From Tausonia pullulans (taxonomy: Eukaryota > Basidiomycota > Tremellomycetes > Cystofilobasidiales > Mrakiaceae), in assembly GCA_951802195.1 (NCBI GenBank), contig OX637631.1:620001-684000 (forward strand): DNA of 64,000 nucleotides. The letters are read 5' to 3'. The notes under the pieces were generated by a model, which was given only the letters and a program-made list of their open reading frames with translations, was not told where the DNA came from and ran no database searches. This document shows positions 53,932-64,000 of this stretch, piece by piece. A program made the position numbers and the translations under genes. The stretch's first letter is position 1; the number at the start of each line of letters is the position of its first letter.

Positions 53932-54990
53932 ATGGTACGCACCACAGTTCTGTCCCCGCAGGAAAGATGGCGCTGACGACTTCGCCCGCTTGCTGCCCTC
54001 CACAGTCCAAACACCATCCCGGTGCGTTGCTCCATTCTGCGTCCCCGTCCCCAGCGTCCACCACATTCGCTCGCAGCTCGCCCGTTATTCTTACCTCTCG
54101 CGTCTTATCCTCCCCCAGATCTCATCATGTGCCGTCGGCAGCCCGGTATTGGTTCGTCCGCGTTCTAGCACTCCCGTGCCCTCTATGCGGCCCCCGTCGA
54201 GTTCCCGAGTCAGCGATCCTGATACCCACCTCTTCTACCTTCCTACTCTCTATTCAGCCATCGGCCGCCTGTGTGAGAAGTGTGATGGAAAGTGCCCCGT
54301 CTGTGACTCGTGAGTCCTGCCCCTTTGTGCTGTTCCCCGGTCCTCCATACGCCCGGGGTCGGCGACCCGTCGCTCACGTCACGTCACGTCTCGTCCCTTC
54401 CATCCACAGCTACGTCCGACCTGCGACGCTCGTTCGGACGTGTGACGACTGCAATTTTGGAACCTACGGTGGCCGATGCATTATCTGTGGATCGCCGGGT
54501 GGGTTGCTTCCTCCGTGCTCGCTGCTCGTGATCACCGCACGTCCAGATGCTGACGCACCGCTGTCACCCCCGCTGACGCCATCCTCTCTCAACGCTGAAT
54601 CTGACAGGAATATCGGACGCTTACTACTGCACAGAGTGTACGCGTCTGGAGAAGGACCGCGATGGATGCCCAAAGATCGTCAACCTCGGTGCGAGGTGCG
54701 TCGTCGTCGCGTCCACCACCAACCTCTTGACGTTCGGTCCTGTTCTCCTCTTTAGCTGACATCATGTATCCTCACCCTCTCACTAGTCGGACGGACCTGT
54801 TCTATGAACGAAAGTAAGTTTGCCTTCTCCCGTGTAACTCTAGGAGTCAATCTCTGACCATTACGTCACTCCTCCCTCTTCCAGAAAACTCGGGTAAGGC
54901 GAACCCTAGTCTAATGGAGATGTTCAGAGCGGGCATGGACTAACCATCATGTCTTGTCCGTCCGCAATCCCCAGTTTCAAGAAGGGTTGA
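53932..54990 (+). CDS. RDS3: SF3b complex subunit PHF5A/Rds3
   Basis: Zinc-knot protein of the SF3b part of the U2 snRNP that helps lodge the branch-site adenosine. Nine exons: 53932-53934, 54006-54021, 54119-54151, 54258-54309, 54410-54498, 54608-54695, 54787-54813, 54885-54893 and 54975-54990. They give exactly 110 residues, the length of human PHF5[100 protein letters not shown] and LGFKKG. All the zinc-binding Cys residues are present. The first coding exon is the ATG alone, and exon 8 is 9 nt. The alternative ATG at 53967 would need a non-family N-terminus ([13 protein letters not shown]), so the spliced start is preferred. Confidence 0.93.
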
Positions 54991-56425
54991 GCGACTTCGT
55001 CGTCCACGGTACGGCGCGTTCGGCCCTGACGACGTCGCACCATCCGCGCGAGCCCCGCCTGTTTTGCTCCGGGTGCGCAGGACCTTGTGGCAGACCGAAC
55101 TCATCAGGGACCCTCAGTTCTGGGGTGGGAGAGGAGGCTCGAGGAGGCGGACGGTTATGTGTAGGATCAGGAGATCAATGCATCCATGTACTCTTTCGTT
55201 CCAGGCGACGACACTTCTTCGCTGGGTGGCGAAGGCCGATCTTCCAAGCCTGATGAGTTCGCTTTCGCGAAGAGCAGCCCGCTGAATGACGACCTGCGAG
55301 GGAGGCCGGCTGAAATGCATGGTCAGAAGGAACTCGATGGAACGTTATGACTTCTCATCGCCACACCCTGTTGTTGGCCTCTTGCCTAGAACCCCCCAAG
55401 GTCAGGAGTACGGTGCTGCCAGCCTGGTCAATCTTTGAACGGAAAAGAGAGCATATAAGTCTCCATTGAAGATCCCGCTCCAAGCGCGTGTCAGCGATTT
55501 CCGCACGGCCCACATTCTCACCCCGACGTGAGTATCTGAATTTGTGTGGCTGGCGGGCGCATGCCCTCCTTCCTTCAACATCCTCTCGCCTTTCTTTCCA
55601 CGTCAAACGGCCCTCCTCGCGGCCTAGTTTCCCCCCTGCTCGCCCGGGCACCGATCCCAGAGACGCCGGTCCATGACCGAGCGAACGCCGACATCGCTCC
55701 TTCCCTCCTCGTCCTTTGCCTCGACCTGCTCCTCCACCTCCGCCGACGACACGTCGTCCCCGGTCTGGCTTTGAACGTGATCCCTCGCTTGCGTCTCAAT
55801 CCCGCTTCCCACTCCGTCAACTACAACTTAAGTCCCTCGTGAGTCTTTTCGCTTCTGCTGGCTTCCTCTGAATGGCAAACGCACTCTTTGTGGCTCGCTC
55901 GTGTCGCGTCCGCTGGCCGGTGCGCATTCCTTGGGGGAAAGGATCGCGTCAGACAGGTTGTAGAGTGGAAGGTGATGACGGTGTACTCTCGCCATCGAGT
56001 CGTTTCTCTCTCCCCGCCTTCGATTGCTTGGACGAGGTCGTGCCCGTAGAACACGAGAGATTTGAGACGCTCAGGAATGAGAGACGGCGGCGCGGGCCGT
56101 CCTCCGCACGTCACCACGCGTCCTCTCTCCTCGGAAGGGGGTCCGATGCTACATTGCTTCCTCCTCTCTCTCTCTTGCTGGCCCGTTGGCGACTGATGGC
56201 TAGGGTTCTAGCTTTAGACTGCTCTTTGTCTGCTCGAGTGACTGAAAGCTGGTGACCTTCGGCCCATCTCATACCAGGCGGTCTCACCCCTCCTGCACCC
56301 GAACGCATCACCACACAACGCGACCGACGACCGGCACCACTTTACAAGCCCCAATCGACGACCTCCAAGCCCTCGCACACGCTTCTTCCTATCCTATCTC
56401 GCACGCACAAGGCAATTGAACAGCC
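54991..56425. other. Intergenic region, PHF5A to AT-hook gene
   Basis: 1.4 kb with no confirmed gene. 55000-55330 has some coding-like segments on the plus strand (RTLWQTELIRDPQFW about 55075-55120; GDDTSSLGGEGRSSKPDEFA about 55207-55265) with no start and no family, perhaps a remnant. The rest contains GTGAGT donors (55528, 55842) that may belong to leader introns of the next gene. Confidence 0.4.
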
Positions 56426-59400
56426 ATGCGTACCACCCCGACATCGTCCTCTTCCTCGTCGTCCTCCACCGGTCCAGCGTCCAAGAAACGTCCCCCTTCA
56501 GGATCCATGCCTGTCCGGAACTTTACTACCATCAGCGAGGAGAATATTGTGCCCAGTGGCAAGCGGCAGGCGGCCCAGAAGGGAGCAAACATGCTCATGC
56601 ACCACCCACCTGGCCGGTCCAAGACGCTCCCCCCGCCGCGGGCGGCTTCACCCGAGGCAACAGCACCCGCTCCTCTTCATGGCCGAGGTGGCAAGGGCCG
56701 GCTACCATTCCCACCACATCCCTCTTCAAACAGCACGCCTGTAGAGCCCGAAGCTCGGAGGTCCTTCTCTCCACAGCCGGTTGCTGCTGGCCCTTCCTCC
56801 CTCTCTCAGCCTTTAGCAGCACCACGCCCGACCATCAAGCTCCGGTTCAATAACCCGAACCTCGCGGTCTCGAGGACGCTCACCACCTCGAGCGCCTCAT
56901 CAACGCCCATCCCTTCCCCACCACCGCTACCACCCAAACTTCCCAACTTTAAGAAGAAGAAAGCCACGCCGGCTAATTCGCGCGCTCCCTCACCGGCGCC
57001 GACATCCCCTGCGCCCTCCCCAACGGCGACGCCCTTGACTGCGCCGATCCCTCCGCCTCCGCCGCCACAGGCGCAGCCGCCAACGAGGCCCCCTTCCATC
57101 CCAACAGGCCCTCGAGCCTCGTCCTCCTCAGCGCCATACACTCGTCCCGTCATTTCCTCCTCCATCTCATCTCCAGCCCTCCCGACGGGGCCAAGAGCCT
57201 CCATCCCCCAAACCGCCCCTGCCACGGGTCCCTCCTCTCGTCCCTCCCCCGCACCATCCGCGGCTTCCAACTCTCCTGCCCACCATTCACAGACGCTCGC
57301 CACGGCAGGGACATCCTCCAGACCGGCTTTCCACCCTGTCAGCGGCAGTGGTGGCCTTCCATTACCAACGGGACCCAAGTCGAAGCGGGCCGTAGTCGCT
57401 CCTCCCGCTGTCAACTCCCCCGTAGCGGCTGAGCAGAAAGCTGCTCCTAAATCATTGCCTGCGCCCGCTGCTGCTGCGTCGACCAAAGCCTCGAGTAGCG
57501 GTTCGAGCCCGACGAAGAAGGACCCCAAGGGCAAGGGCAAGGCGAAGGCTTCTTCTGCTGCCCCCGCTACCGCGCCGACCGCTCCTTCAGAGAGCATGAC
57601 TGATGCTGCACCCTTTGTAGCAGCCTCGTCGGCGCCGGCTGTCGGAGTCCCAGTGGCGGCAGCTGCAGTATCCTCATCCATCTTCACGTCCTCATCTACA
57701 CCCATCGCCGCTGCAGGACCAAGCAGCTCAGTACCCATACCCACAGCTCCACTACCTCCATCTCCCCAACAAGAAGACGGGGCAGCCTCCAGCGCTCATA
57801 AGCGCAAGGTTGGCCGCCCACTCGGAAGCAAGAACAAGAAGCGGAAGGGGGAGCCCGTCGATTCTGTTCCTGGAGATGAGGCATCCGAGGCGGAGAACAA
57901 GGAGGTGGACGAGGAGATGAATGGCAAGGGGGATGGAAAAGAAGTGATGGTGGTGGAGAAGAAGGTGAAAGACAAGGGAGGCGGGAAGGGCAAGGAACAA
58001 GAGAAGGTGAAGGAGGAGAAGGGGAAGCCGAAGAGCGGTGGTGCGGCTTTCACCTCCAAGTCCAAGTCGACCGGCGGCGGGATAGCAGTGACGCCCGCTG
58101 CTGCTACCTTGGTCCAAGTGCCCGTTGTCGAGGATGAAGCGGAGAACGCACCACCAGCTGCTGCCGCTATAGCCGAGGTGAAGCCACTCTCGAAGCCTGG
58201 CAAGCGGACGGTCGACGGTGGTGGCGAGAGGCCACGGCCGAAGGGCAAGAAGGCCACAACCACCACCTCGAGGACCAACGCCGTCGTTCCTGCCACTCCC
58301 TCTCCAGCGCCTGCAGCAGTCTCCGCAGCGACGCCCACTCCGTCTATCAGCCGAGGGTGGTCCCTCGGCGACAAGGTCGTCCAGGACTTCCTCGATTCGT
58401 CTGATGACGAGGACGCCGGAGCGGCGGCGGCAGTAGCGGTGGACGAGGAGGAGCGCCTGCAGAATGAAGGAGGCGTCACTGCTGTTGGAGGCGAGTCGGA
58501 GTCAGTCAAGGTCCCTGGGCTGGACGAGGACAGCGACGGCTGTGAGTTTGCCCCTCCTCATCACTCTCGTTGACTTCCGCTCTGACAATATGATTTTTGT
58601 TACAGCGCTTACGTCGCTTCCGGACGAGTTTCGCTCTGAGGACGAGCTCGACAGCTCCGACGAAGACAACGACATGACCATGACGGTGGAAGAATCAGAC
58701 CGTAAAACGGCCGCGACCGCACTACGCCTGGCCGCTTCGGCGCGACGTGCGTACCGCTTCACATCCGATTCGTCCGATGACGAAGACGGCCGCGACGGCC
58801 TACTGCTCGTCGATAATTCCGTCATAATGTCGAGCTCGTCGGGCGACGACGACGAGGACACTGGGAGCCTCTCCTCTACAACGAATGGACTAGATTTTGA
58901 CGACGACAGCGAAGACGACGAAATGCTCGCCGAGGAGGAAGCCGAGTTCCGTCGAGAGGCCGCCGAGCGTGGCTCGGGACGAAGGCACCGCGGCGGCGGC
59001 GTCCACTCGGACGACGATGGTGTTCATTGGGAGGACGTTCGCGACCGCGAGGGCTTCAGCTCCGACAGCGACAACGACGGCGCAGATTCATCCAACGATG
59101 AAGGCGGCGCTGGCTCAACCGGCGACGGCGTCCAGATCTTGGCCTTCGACGAGCGCGGAGCTCGCGTCCTTGCGGATGGGGGACGTGCGATAAGCGGCCA
59201 TGACAATGGCTGCTGGAGCGAGGACTCGAGTGACTCGGACGACCAAGAGTCCGGCTGGGATGGCGACGATGGTCCGAGCGAGCTTGATCTCCTCGACTTC
59301 GACGCTGACGACAACGACGCAGCACTCCTCTTCGGGGACGACATCATCATGGACCTCGACCCGGAATTGCTCGCCGCATTTGCTGCCGGCGAGGGCTTTG

Positions 59401-61031
59401 AATCGATCGCCGCCAGCGCCATTGCAGCCGATGGCGGCGAGATTGACGCGGCCGCGAGCCCCTCGAAGGATGTCGTCTCGGGTGCGTCCTTGTCGACCGA
59501 GGATGAGAGCGGCGTGAATTCGCAGCAACCGCTTGGACTCGTCCAGGACGGCGAGGGTCTCATGCTGCTCCTTGAGGAGGACTGGGTCAGCGGTCTCTTT
59601 GCCGGTGGAACCGGTGACGACAGCGGCGGCGCATTCGAGTTCAAGACGGAGAGCGAAGGTGACAGCGACGGCGCGAAGGATGCAGATCGGCTGGACAACC
59701 TTTGGTGCGTGTTTGCTCGTGTCTCATTTTCACTTGAAGAATATGAGCTAATGCTTACTGTGTCCTGCTCGCTTAGGGACGACGAGTACATTGTTGATCG
59801 CGGCGAGAATGACGGCGACACCACAGACTCGCTGCCAGAGGACGAGGACGAGCCCCCGGTTGTTTCGCCGCCCAGCAAGGCAGCCGCCCATCGTTCTAAG
59901 GCCTCACTCCCACCTCGCTCCCAACCGCCACCGCCGCCGTCGCGTGCATCATCTGTAGCGTCTTCGGCGAGGGACAAGTCGACCTCGCGGCCAACGCCTC
60001 CAGTCATGGGCGCCTTCCCATCCAAGGCTGGCGTCACACCGCCCAGCGTCTCCTCCGGCGACGGGCCGTCAACATCCTCGACCCCTGCGTTGATGAAGAC
60101 AGCTTCGTTCGATCTGATCGTCGACGGCCGCAAGGGAGCTGCACCCGTTCCAAGTCCGTTCGGACGAAAACGTGACTCCCTTGGGCCCGGTAGTGCCGCT
60201 GCCAGTCCTGGCAGTCCTGCGACAAGCGTACCTCCGACGAAGAAACGGAAAAGGGTTTGTTTGGCGTCCTCTTATCTACACGTTAGTCCGCAAGTTGACT
60301 GACTCCTTTTGTCCGCCTCTCAGATCCCCGCCGTCTTTGCTCCGGCCCCAGTGTCAAAGCGTTCTCGCTACGCAGGGATTCCCGGTCCGACCAACTTCAA
60401 TGCCCGGACTTCCTTCTCGCCCTCGGCAACTCCGCCGACGCTCATCTCGCCGACTAAGTCGAAACGATCCGCGTCGCCCGTTGAGCCTGTTCCAACAGCA
60501 GCGCCCTTCCAGCTTGAGGATGTCCTCGATTCGGCCCTTATCCCGGCCCCTCAACCTGCAGATGCCTTTGGGGACGGCGGCGCCGCAGGTCGGGCCTTCT
60601 CGCGATGGGACCGGATCCCCATTGGTACCTTTCGCGGACGGTCGGCGAACCACCGGGCGTTCGATCACGTCCAGCGTGCGAACCAGGGCCATCTCATGCA
60701 TGGCGGGCACCACCCGCATCACGCTCACCACTCGAATCATCATCATCACCAACACCAGACCTCCGGGGACGTCCACGGCGCCGCCTCGCACATTTCCGGA
60801 TCTGGCTCGACGGGTAGAGGCGTTCGCCCTCCGCCTCCTGGAGCGGGCATCTTCCGTGCGTCAACGACGAAGAAGCTCGGCAAGGCGACGGCCGCGTCCG
60901 CGACGGCCTCGCCTACATCTGGCTCGGTTGCCGATGAGGATTCGCTCTCCATCGTAGAGCCATTGGTGGCCTTGACGTCGCGAAATGGGAAGCGGGCGGA
61001 GAAGAAGAGGGTGGCTGTTAAGAAGGAGTGA
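56426..61031 (+). CDS. Large AT-hook, acidic, disordered nuclear protein
   Basis: Exons 56426-58541, 58606-59704, 59777-60254 and 60324-61031 give 1466 residues. I do not recognise an orthologue. Parts in order: a Pro/Ala/Ser-rich N-terminal 450 residues with the motif RPTIKLRFNNPN; an AT-hook-like KRKVGRPLGSKNKKRKG near residue 455; a Lys/Glu-rich stretch; repeated acidic Ser/Asp blocks (DSSDDEDAG, DELDSSDEDNDMTM, GLDFDDDSEDDEM and others, residues about 650-980); basic KKRKR signal; and a C-terminal block QLEDVLDSALIP, AAGRAFSRWDRIPIGTFRGR and a His-rich run (HHPHHAHHSNHHHH). The SRWDRIPIGTFR block is the most conserved-looking piece; IPIGTFR-type motifs occur in fungal chromatin/transcription regulators. 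A nuclear DNA-associated role is inferred. Confidence 0.65.
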
Positions 61032-61333
61032 AGCTCTCTTTCGTCCCTCGCACCCAGAATTTGCATCTACGATCTCCTATTCCATTTATTTCCCACTTTC
61101 CATTGTCTGGTCTTCCTTTTTCTGCAATGTCTGCATTGCATGGCTGTTGTCTGCCGGCTCAGGATTACCGACAGCGAGACTCGGTCCACTCATCGGCGTT
61201 AGCCGTGAGCCAGCGAACAAGGGCGGGCGGGCTAACCCACGTCCTCGCCACTCGCCTGTCGCCTCCACCACTCCTTTCTCCCCCGCGCTCTCATCATTCC
61301 CCCATCTGCATCTCCCTTACAACTCCTGCATCC
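61032..61333. other. Intergenic region, AT-hook gene to PHAF1
   Basis: 302 bases. A T/C-rich stretch (61080-61130) follows the stop and a C-rich leader precedes the ATG at 61334. Nothing else seen. Confidence 0.5.
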
Positions 61334-63508
61334 ATGCCTTCTCGCACTCTTCCAACAACAGCGCCTCTTTCGACTGAAGTGACCGGCCCTCCTCTGACGC
61401 TTGACCTCACCCCGGACTCGCTTGGACCGTTCACTCTCGGTGGGTTGCATCGCTTACAAGCGTCCCTTCCCCCGTCGTCCGAGTAGACAGCAGCTGAGAG
61501 CTTGTCACTCTTGTGGGCAGGTGACTCGCTCTTCTCAACGCTCGACTACCTCCGTGGGCCCAAGGGTCGCGACCGCTTTCCCTGGGTGCACGTCAAGTAC
61601 TCCCCGACAGTCTGTCTCCACCTCGCCCCAGGCTCCCTTATCCATCCCACCTTTGTCCCTCTGACGCGCTTGTGATTCCATCCAGGCCCTCTCCACCTCA
61701 CCCATCCTCATCCATCTGCCCCCAGCCCAAGCCTCTATCCTCCTTCACTTCGCTTCACCCGAGCAGAAGCTCGTGCGCATCTACCTCCTCGGCCTCCCCG
61801 CGACCGGCCGGCAGCTCACGCTCACACATGACGGCGGAAGGACGACGCTCGCACACCCGAGGGGGAGGTCTCTGACTAGAGGGGACGTTGCGAAGGTGTT
61901 TGGACCGACGTTTGATCTTGGGAGTAGGGCGGGGGGTGGAGTCGCGTCAGGCGAGGAGGGCGGTGAGGAGGGCAGGAGGGAGGTATGGTACCCCGGGCTC
62001 GGGTTCACGTTTGATTCGGCTTTTGGAGGAGTTGAGGGCATTGGGCGAGGCGAGGAGGTCCGATCCATCACTCTTGGGAGGAGGGAGGACCATAGTGTCG
62101 GGGGTGGGAGCGGGAGGGTCTTGATGGCGAGGAAGAGCAGCGGCTTGCCGACGGCGGGTGGGGTAGCAGCAGCTGCAAGGGAAGGGAGCCTCGTCAGGGC
62201 GGTCGTCGATGTTAGTTCACTGTGATGTGCAAGGTCACTTGCGTCGTTTACTGACAAAACTTCGCTATCGTGCGACCTACCAGGTGACCGAACGGTGTCT
62301 CACGCTCGACTTCGCCGGCCCCCCTCCAAACTCACCATCCCATGAATGGCCAACGACCCAGGTTGAGATTGCAGTGGGCCGCACGACACTTTCAGATTTG
62401 AGCATCGAGCTTGGCGCCCCCCTTCGCATCTTCTACCGAGAGGACGAGCGCATGAGGATCCATCGACGGACGGGAGGGGGAAGTCCTGGGGGAGCCTTAT
62501 CGGGGCGTTTTGAAGGAGAAGGTTCAGTAGGAGGGCTAAGTGAGGACGACGGGGGCGATGCCGACGAGGAGGACGGTTGCTGTACGTCAATTGCTCCCCC
62601 TTTGCGCTCTTCTGGTCTGTGAAACCGACCGCTTAAGTCTGCTGCAGTCTTCGCCAACTATTTCCAGTATGGCCTTGATTTCCTCATCCGGCCAAGTGAC
62701 CATACAGTGTGCAAGATCGTCCTCCACTCCAACTTGGTGCGTCCGGCCGCTGCGCTCTGCTAGCAATTCCCCAGCTGACACTGTCGATCTTTCCTAAGCC
62801 CGGATCGGTCCTCTTTGGCCGATATGAGCGCTGCCCTTGGGAGTTTTCCTCTAGACCCGAAGAACACGACCTCCACCCTGCGCGTGAGTCACTGCCCCAC
62901 ATGTATGTTCAATTGTTTCTCTGACGACCAAGCACCCTGTCGAGCAGACGCCGCGCCTCTCACAGTGACCACCAAGGTCAGCGAGCAATCCTCTACCGCT
63001 ATCTTCTCCTGCTTCCTACTCATCTGTTCTCGCCTTACCGCTCCAATCAGGCCTCGCTCCTCTATACCTACCTCGAAGCGACGGCAGTCACCTCTTCTTC
63101 TCCATCTCCTTCACCCTCACCGACTCCTTCTGCTTCGCCTCCTCTGCCGTCTATCATCCTTTCCGAGGTGAAACGCAGCAAGAAGACCGCCAAGCGCGCT
63201 GCCGCAGCCACGCTCGCCGCCCCTGGTGTGACTGTGACAGATGAATTGGAGGTGCCACGTGCGGCAGATGAACAAACAGCCAGACCGAGCTCCATGGAGG
63301 GCATGACGCTGGATCGATGTGGGGAAGGTTGGGGCGAGGGTGTGCTACTGGAGAGCACGAGTGAGTTGTCGTCCGTCACGCCCTATCTCGAGAAATCAAC
63401 GCCTGACGGCAAATGTGTCCGTTCCCTTCAGCACTCGTGGCCGTCCTCCCGCGCCTTGTGTTTGAGGTGCTCAGGACGGGGGACGTCGAGACAGTTATGA
63501 TGACCTAG
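61334..63508 (+). CDS. PHAF1/UPF0183 family protein (phagophore-associated)
   Basis: Homologue of human C16orf70/PHAF1, which binds BCAS3 and phosphoinositides at the phagophore; the fungal role is not established. Exons 61334-61439, 61521-61609, 61686-62210, 62284-62581, 62648-62736, about 62801-62890, about 62947-62981, about 63051-63361 and 63431-63508. Family order: PLTLDLTPDSLGPFTLGDSL (matches the EFTLGMPL start), HVKYSPTALSTSPILIHLP, SPEQKLVRIYLLGL, VAKVFGPTFDL (fits the FGPT segment), YPGLGFTFDSAF, VEIAVGRTTLSDLSIELGAP with LRIFYREDERMRIH, and the signature FFANYFQYGLDFLIRPSDHT with VCKIVLHSNLPGSVLFGRYE. Two Gly/Ser/Glu-rich inserts (about 61925-62190 and 62465-62575) are not in the animal protein. 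The C-terminus after the core is Ser/Pro/Lys-rich. Boundaries of exons 6-8 are less sure than the rest. Confidence 0.82.
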
Positions 63509-64000
63509 AGACTTCTGCTGCTGCTGCCGTCTCTGCTTGTGCTCGTTATTTTGCTCTTGCTTTGACCGCGATCATGACTACCACGTTTTGGACGCTTCGT
63601 ATTCTGCGAAACCGACCTAGGCTGATCCTCGGCTACGTATTCGCTTTCACATGCGGAACTTAGCACGATCGTGAGCGCTCTCAATCTTCGTACGCATCGC
63701 GTGACGCTATCTCGCCCTTCGCACCGCTCAATCAAGATGTCCCGACAGCCTGTCTTGAGTCTCGTGTTGCTTGACCAAACCTTGCTGCTTGCTCCTCTGA
63801 CCTCGGTGAATTGCGAGACCGTGTGGGGGTGGGGGTCGCGAGACAGGAGATCTTCGATCCTTTGGCGGGCAACGTCCGTTCGTCTGCGTTCTCCGACTTG
63901 TTGGCCTTTAAACCCGCAGACTCAGCATCTCAAAATCACGCGCTTTGTCCTTACAGTTTCAAGCTAGCGGCCTGTGGTGAAAGGTCGAAAGAACCACGCT
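63509..64000. other. 3' flank at the window end
   Basis: 492 bases after PHAF1 with no supported gene. A short hydrophobic ORF (63740-63967, plus) shows no family signature. The start or promoter of a gene beyond the edge cannot be excluded. Confidence 0.5.

Noticed and set aside
55000-55330. A second small gene directly after PHF5A
   Set aside because: Some segments look coding, but there is no plausible start, no family match and no consistent splice chain.
59024-60133. Long minus-strand open frame opposite the AT-hook gene
   Set aside because: It is the Ser-rich antisense shadow of Asp/Glu/Ser codons in the plus-strand gene; exon lengths and splice sites support the plus strand only.
1-64000. 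CRISPR arrays, retroelements, virus-like genes, rRNA or tRNA genes
   Set aside because: I saw no regularly spaced repeats, no reverse transcriptase, integrase or capsid motifs, and no RNA-gene structure. Absence by eye is not proof; tRNAscan, Rfam and repeat-library searches would settle it.

Overview
This is nuclear DNA of a basidiomycete fungus, most likely a red-yeast-type Pucciniomycotina (Rhodotorula or Sporobolomyces relatives). The reasons are a GC-rich sequence, genes cut by many short introns (about 50-110 nt, GTRNGT donors, CTGAC or CTAAC branch-like motifs, NAG acceptors), C/T-rich leaders, long serine-rich disordered proteins, a complex I subunit and a basidiomycete-style protein set. 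Assignment below genus-group level is inference. I found no bacterial, viral or transposase gene.

Layout. 1-1247: 5' part of a monocarboxylate-type MFS permease (minus). 1431-3314 and 7231-9112: the two arms of a nearly perfect 1.88-kb inverted repeat that encloses a secreted GDSL lipase/phospholipase (plus) and COQ3 (plus). 9899-18350: a serine-rich protein (plus), meiotic HOP2 (minus) and a type II membrane glycosyltransferase-like protein (minus). 18351-26893: MTHFR (plus), complex I NDUFB8 (plus), NOL12/Rrp17 (minus) and an iron-type alcohol dehydrogenase (minus). 27675-38662: an intronless disordered protein, a PB1 plus five-ZZ NBR1-like protein, mitochondrial AsnRS (minus) and BFR2. 38849-49017: a CipC-like protein, a long protein ending in an Hsp20 domain, and a transcription factor joining one GATA finger with two C2H2 fingers. 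49.6-53.5 kb: a coding remnant or unresolved small gene, then a PIF1 helicase (minus). 53932-63508: PHF5A/Rds3, a 1466-residue AT-hook acidic protein and a PHAF1 (UPF0183) homologue.

Functional links are those of ordinary chromosomal genes, not an operon. Mitochondrial functions recur (COQ3, NDUFB8, AsnRS, possibly PIF1), as do ribosome biogenesis (NOL12, BFR2) and selective autophagy (NBR1-like receptor and PHAF1). Several neighbours are divergent and share a promoter region: MFS/lipase, glycosyltransferase/MTHFR, Fe-ADH/disordered protein, AsnRS/BFR2 and PIF1/PHF5A. HOP2 implies that the species keeps meiotic recombination.

Exon boundaries were read by eye from splice signals, reading frame and family conservation. 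For most genes the exon lengths sum to a multiple of three. Unresolved starts or joints are stated in each entry.
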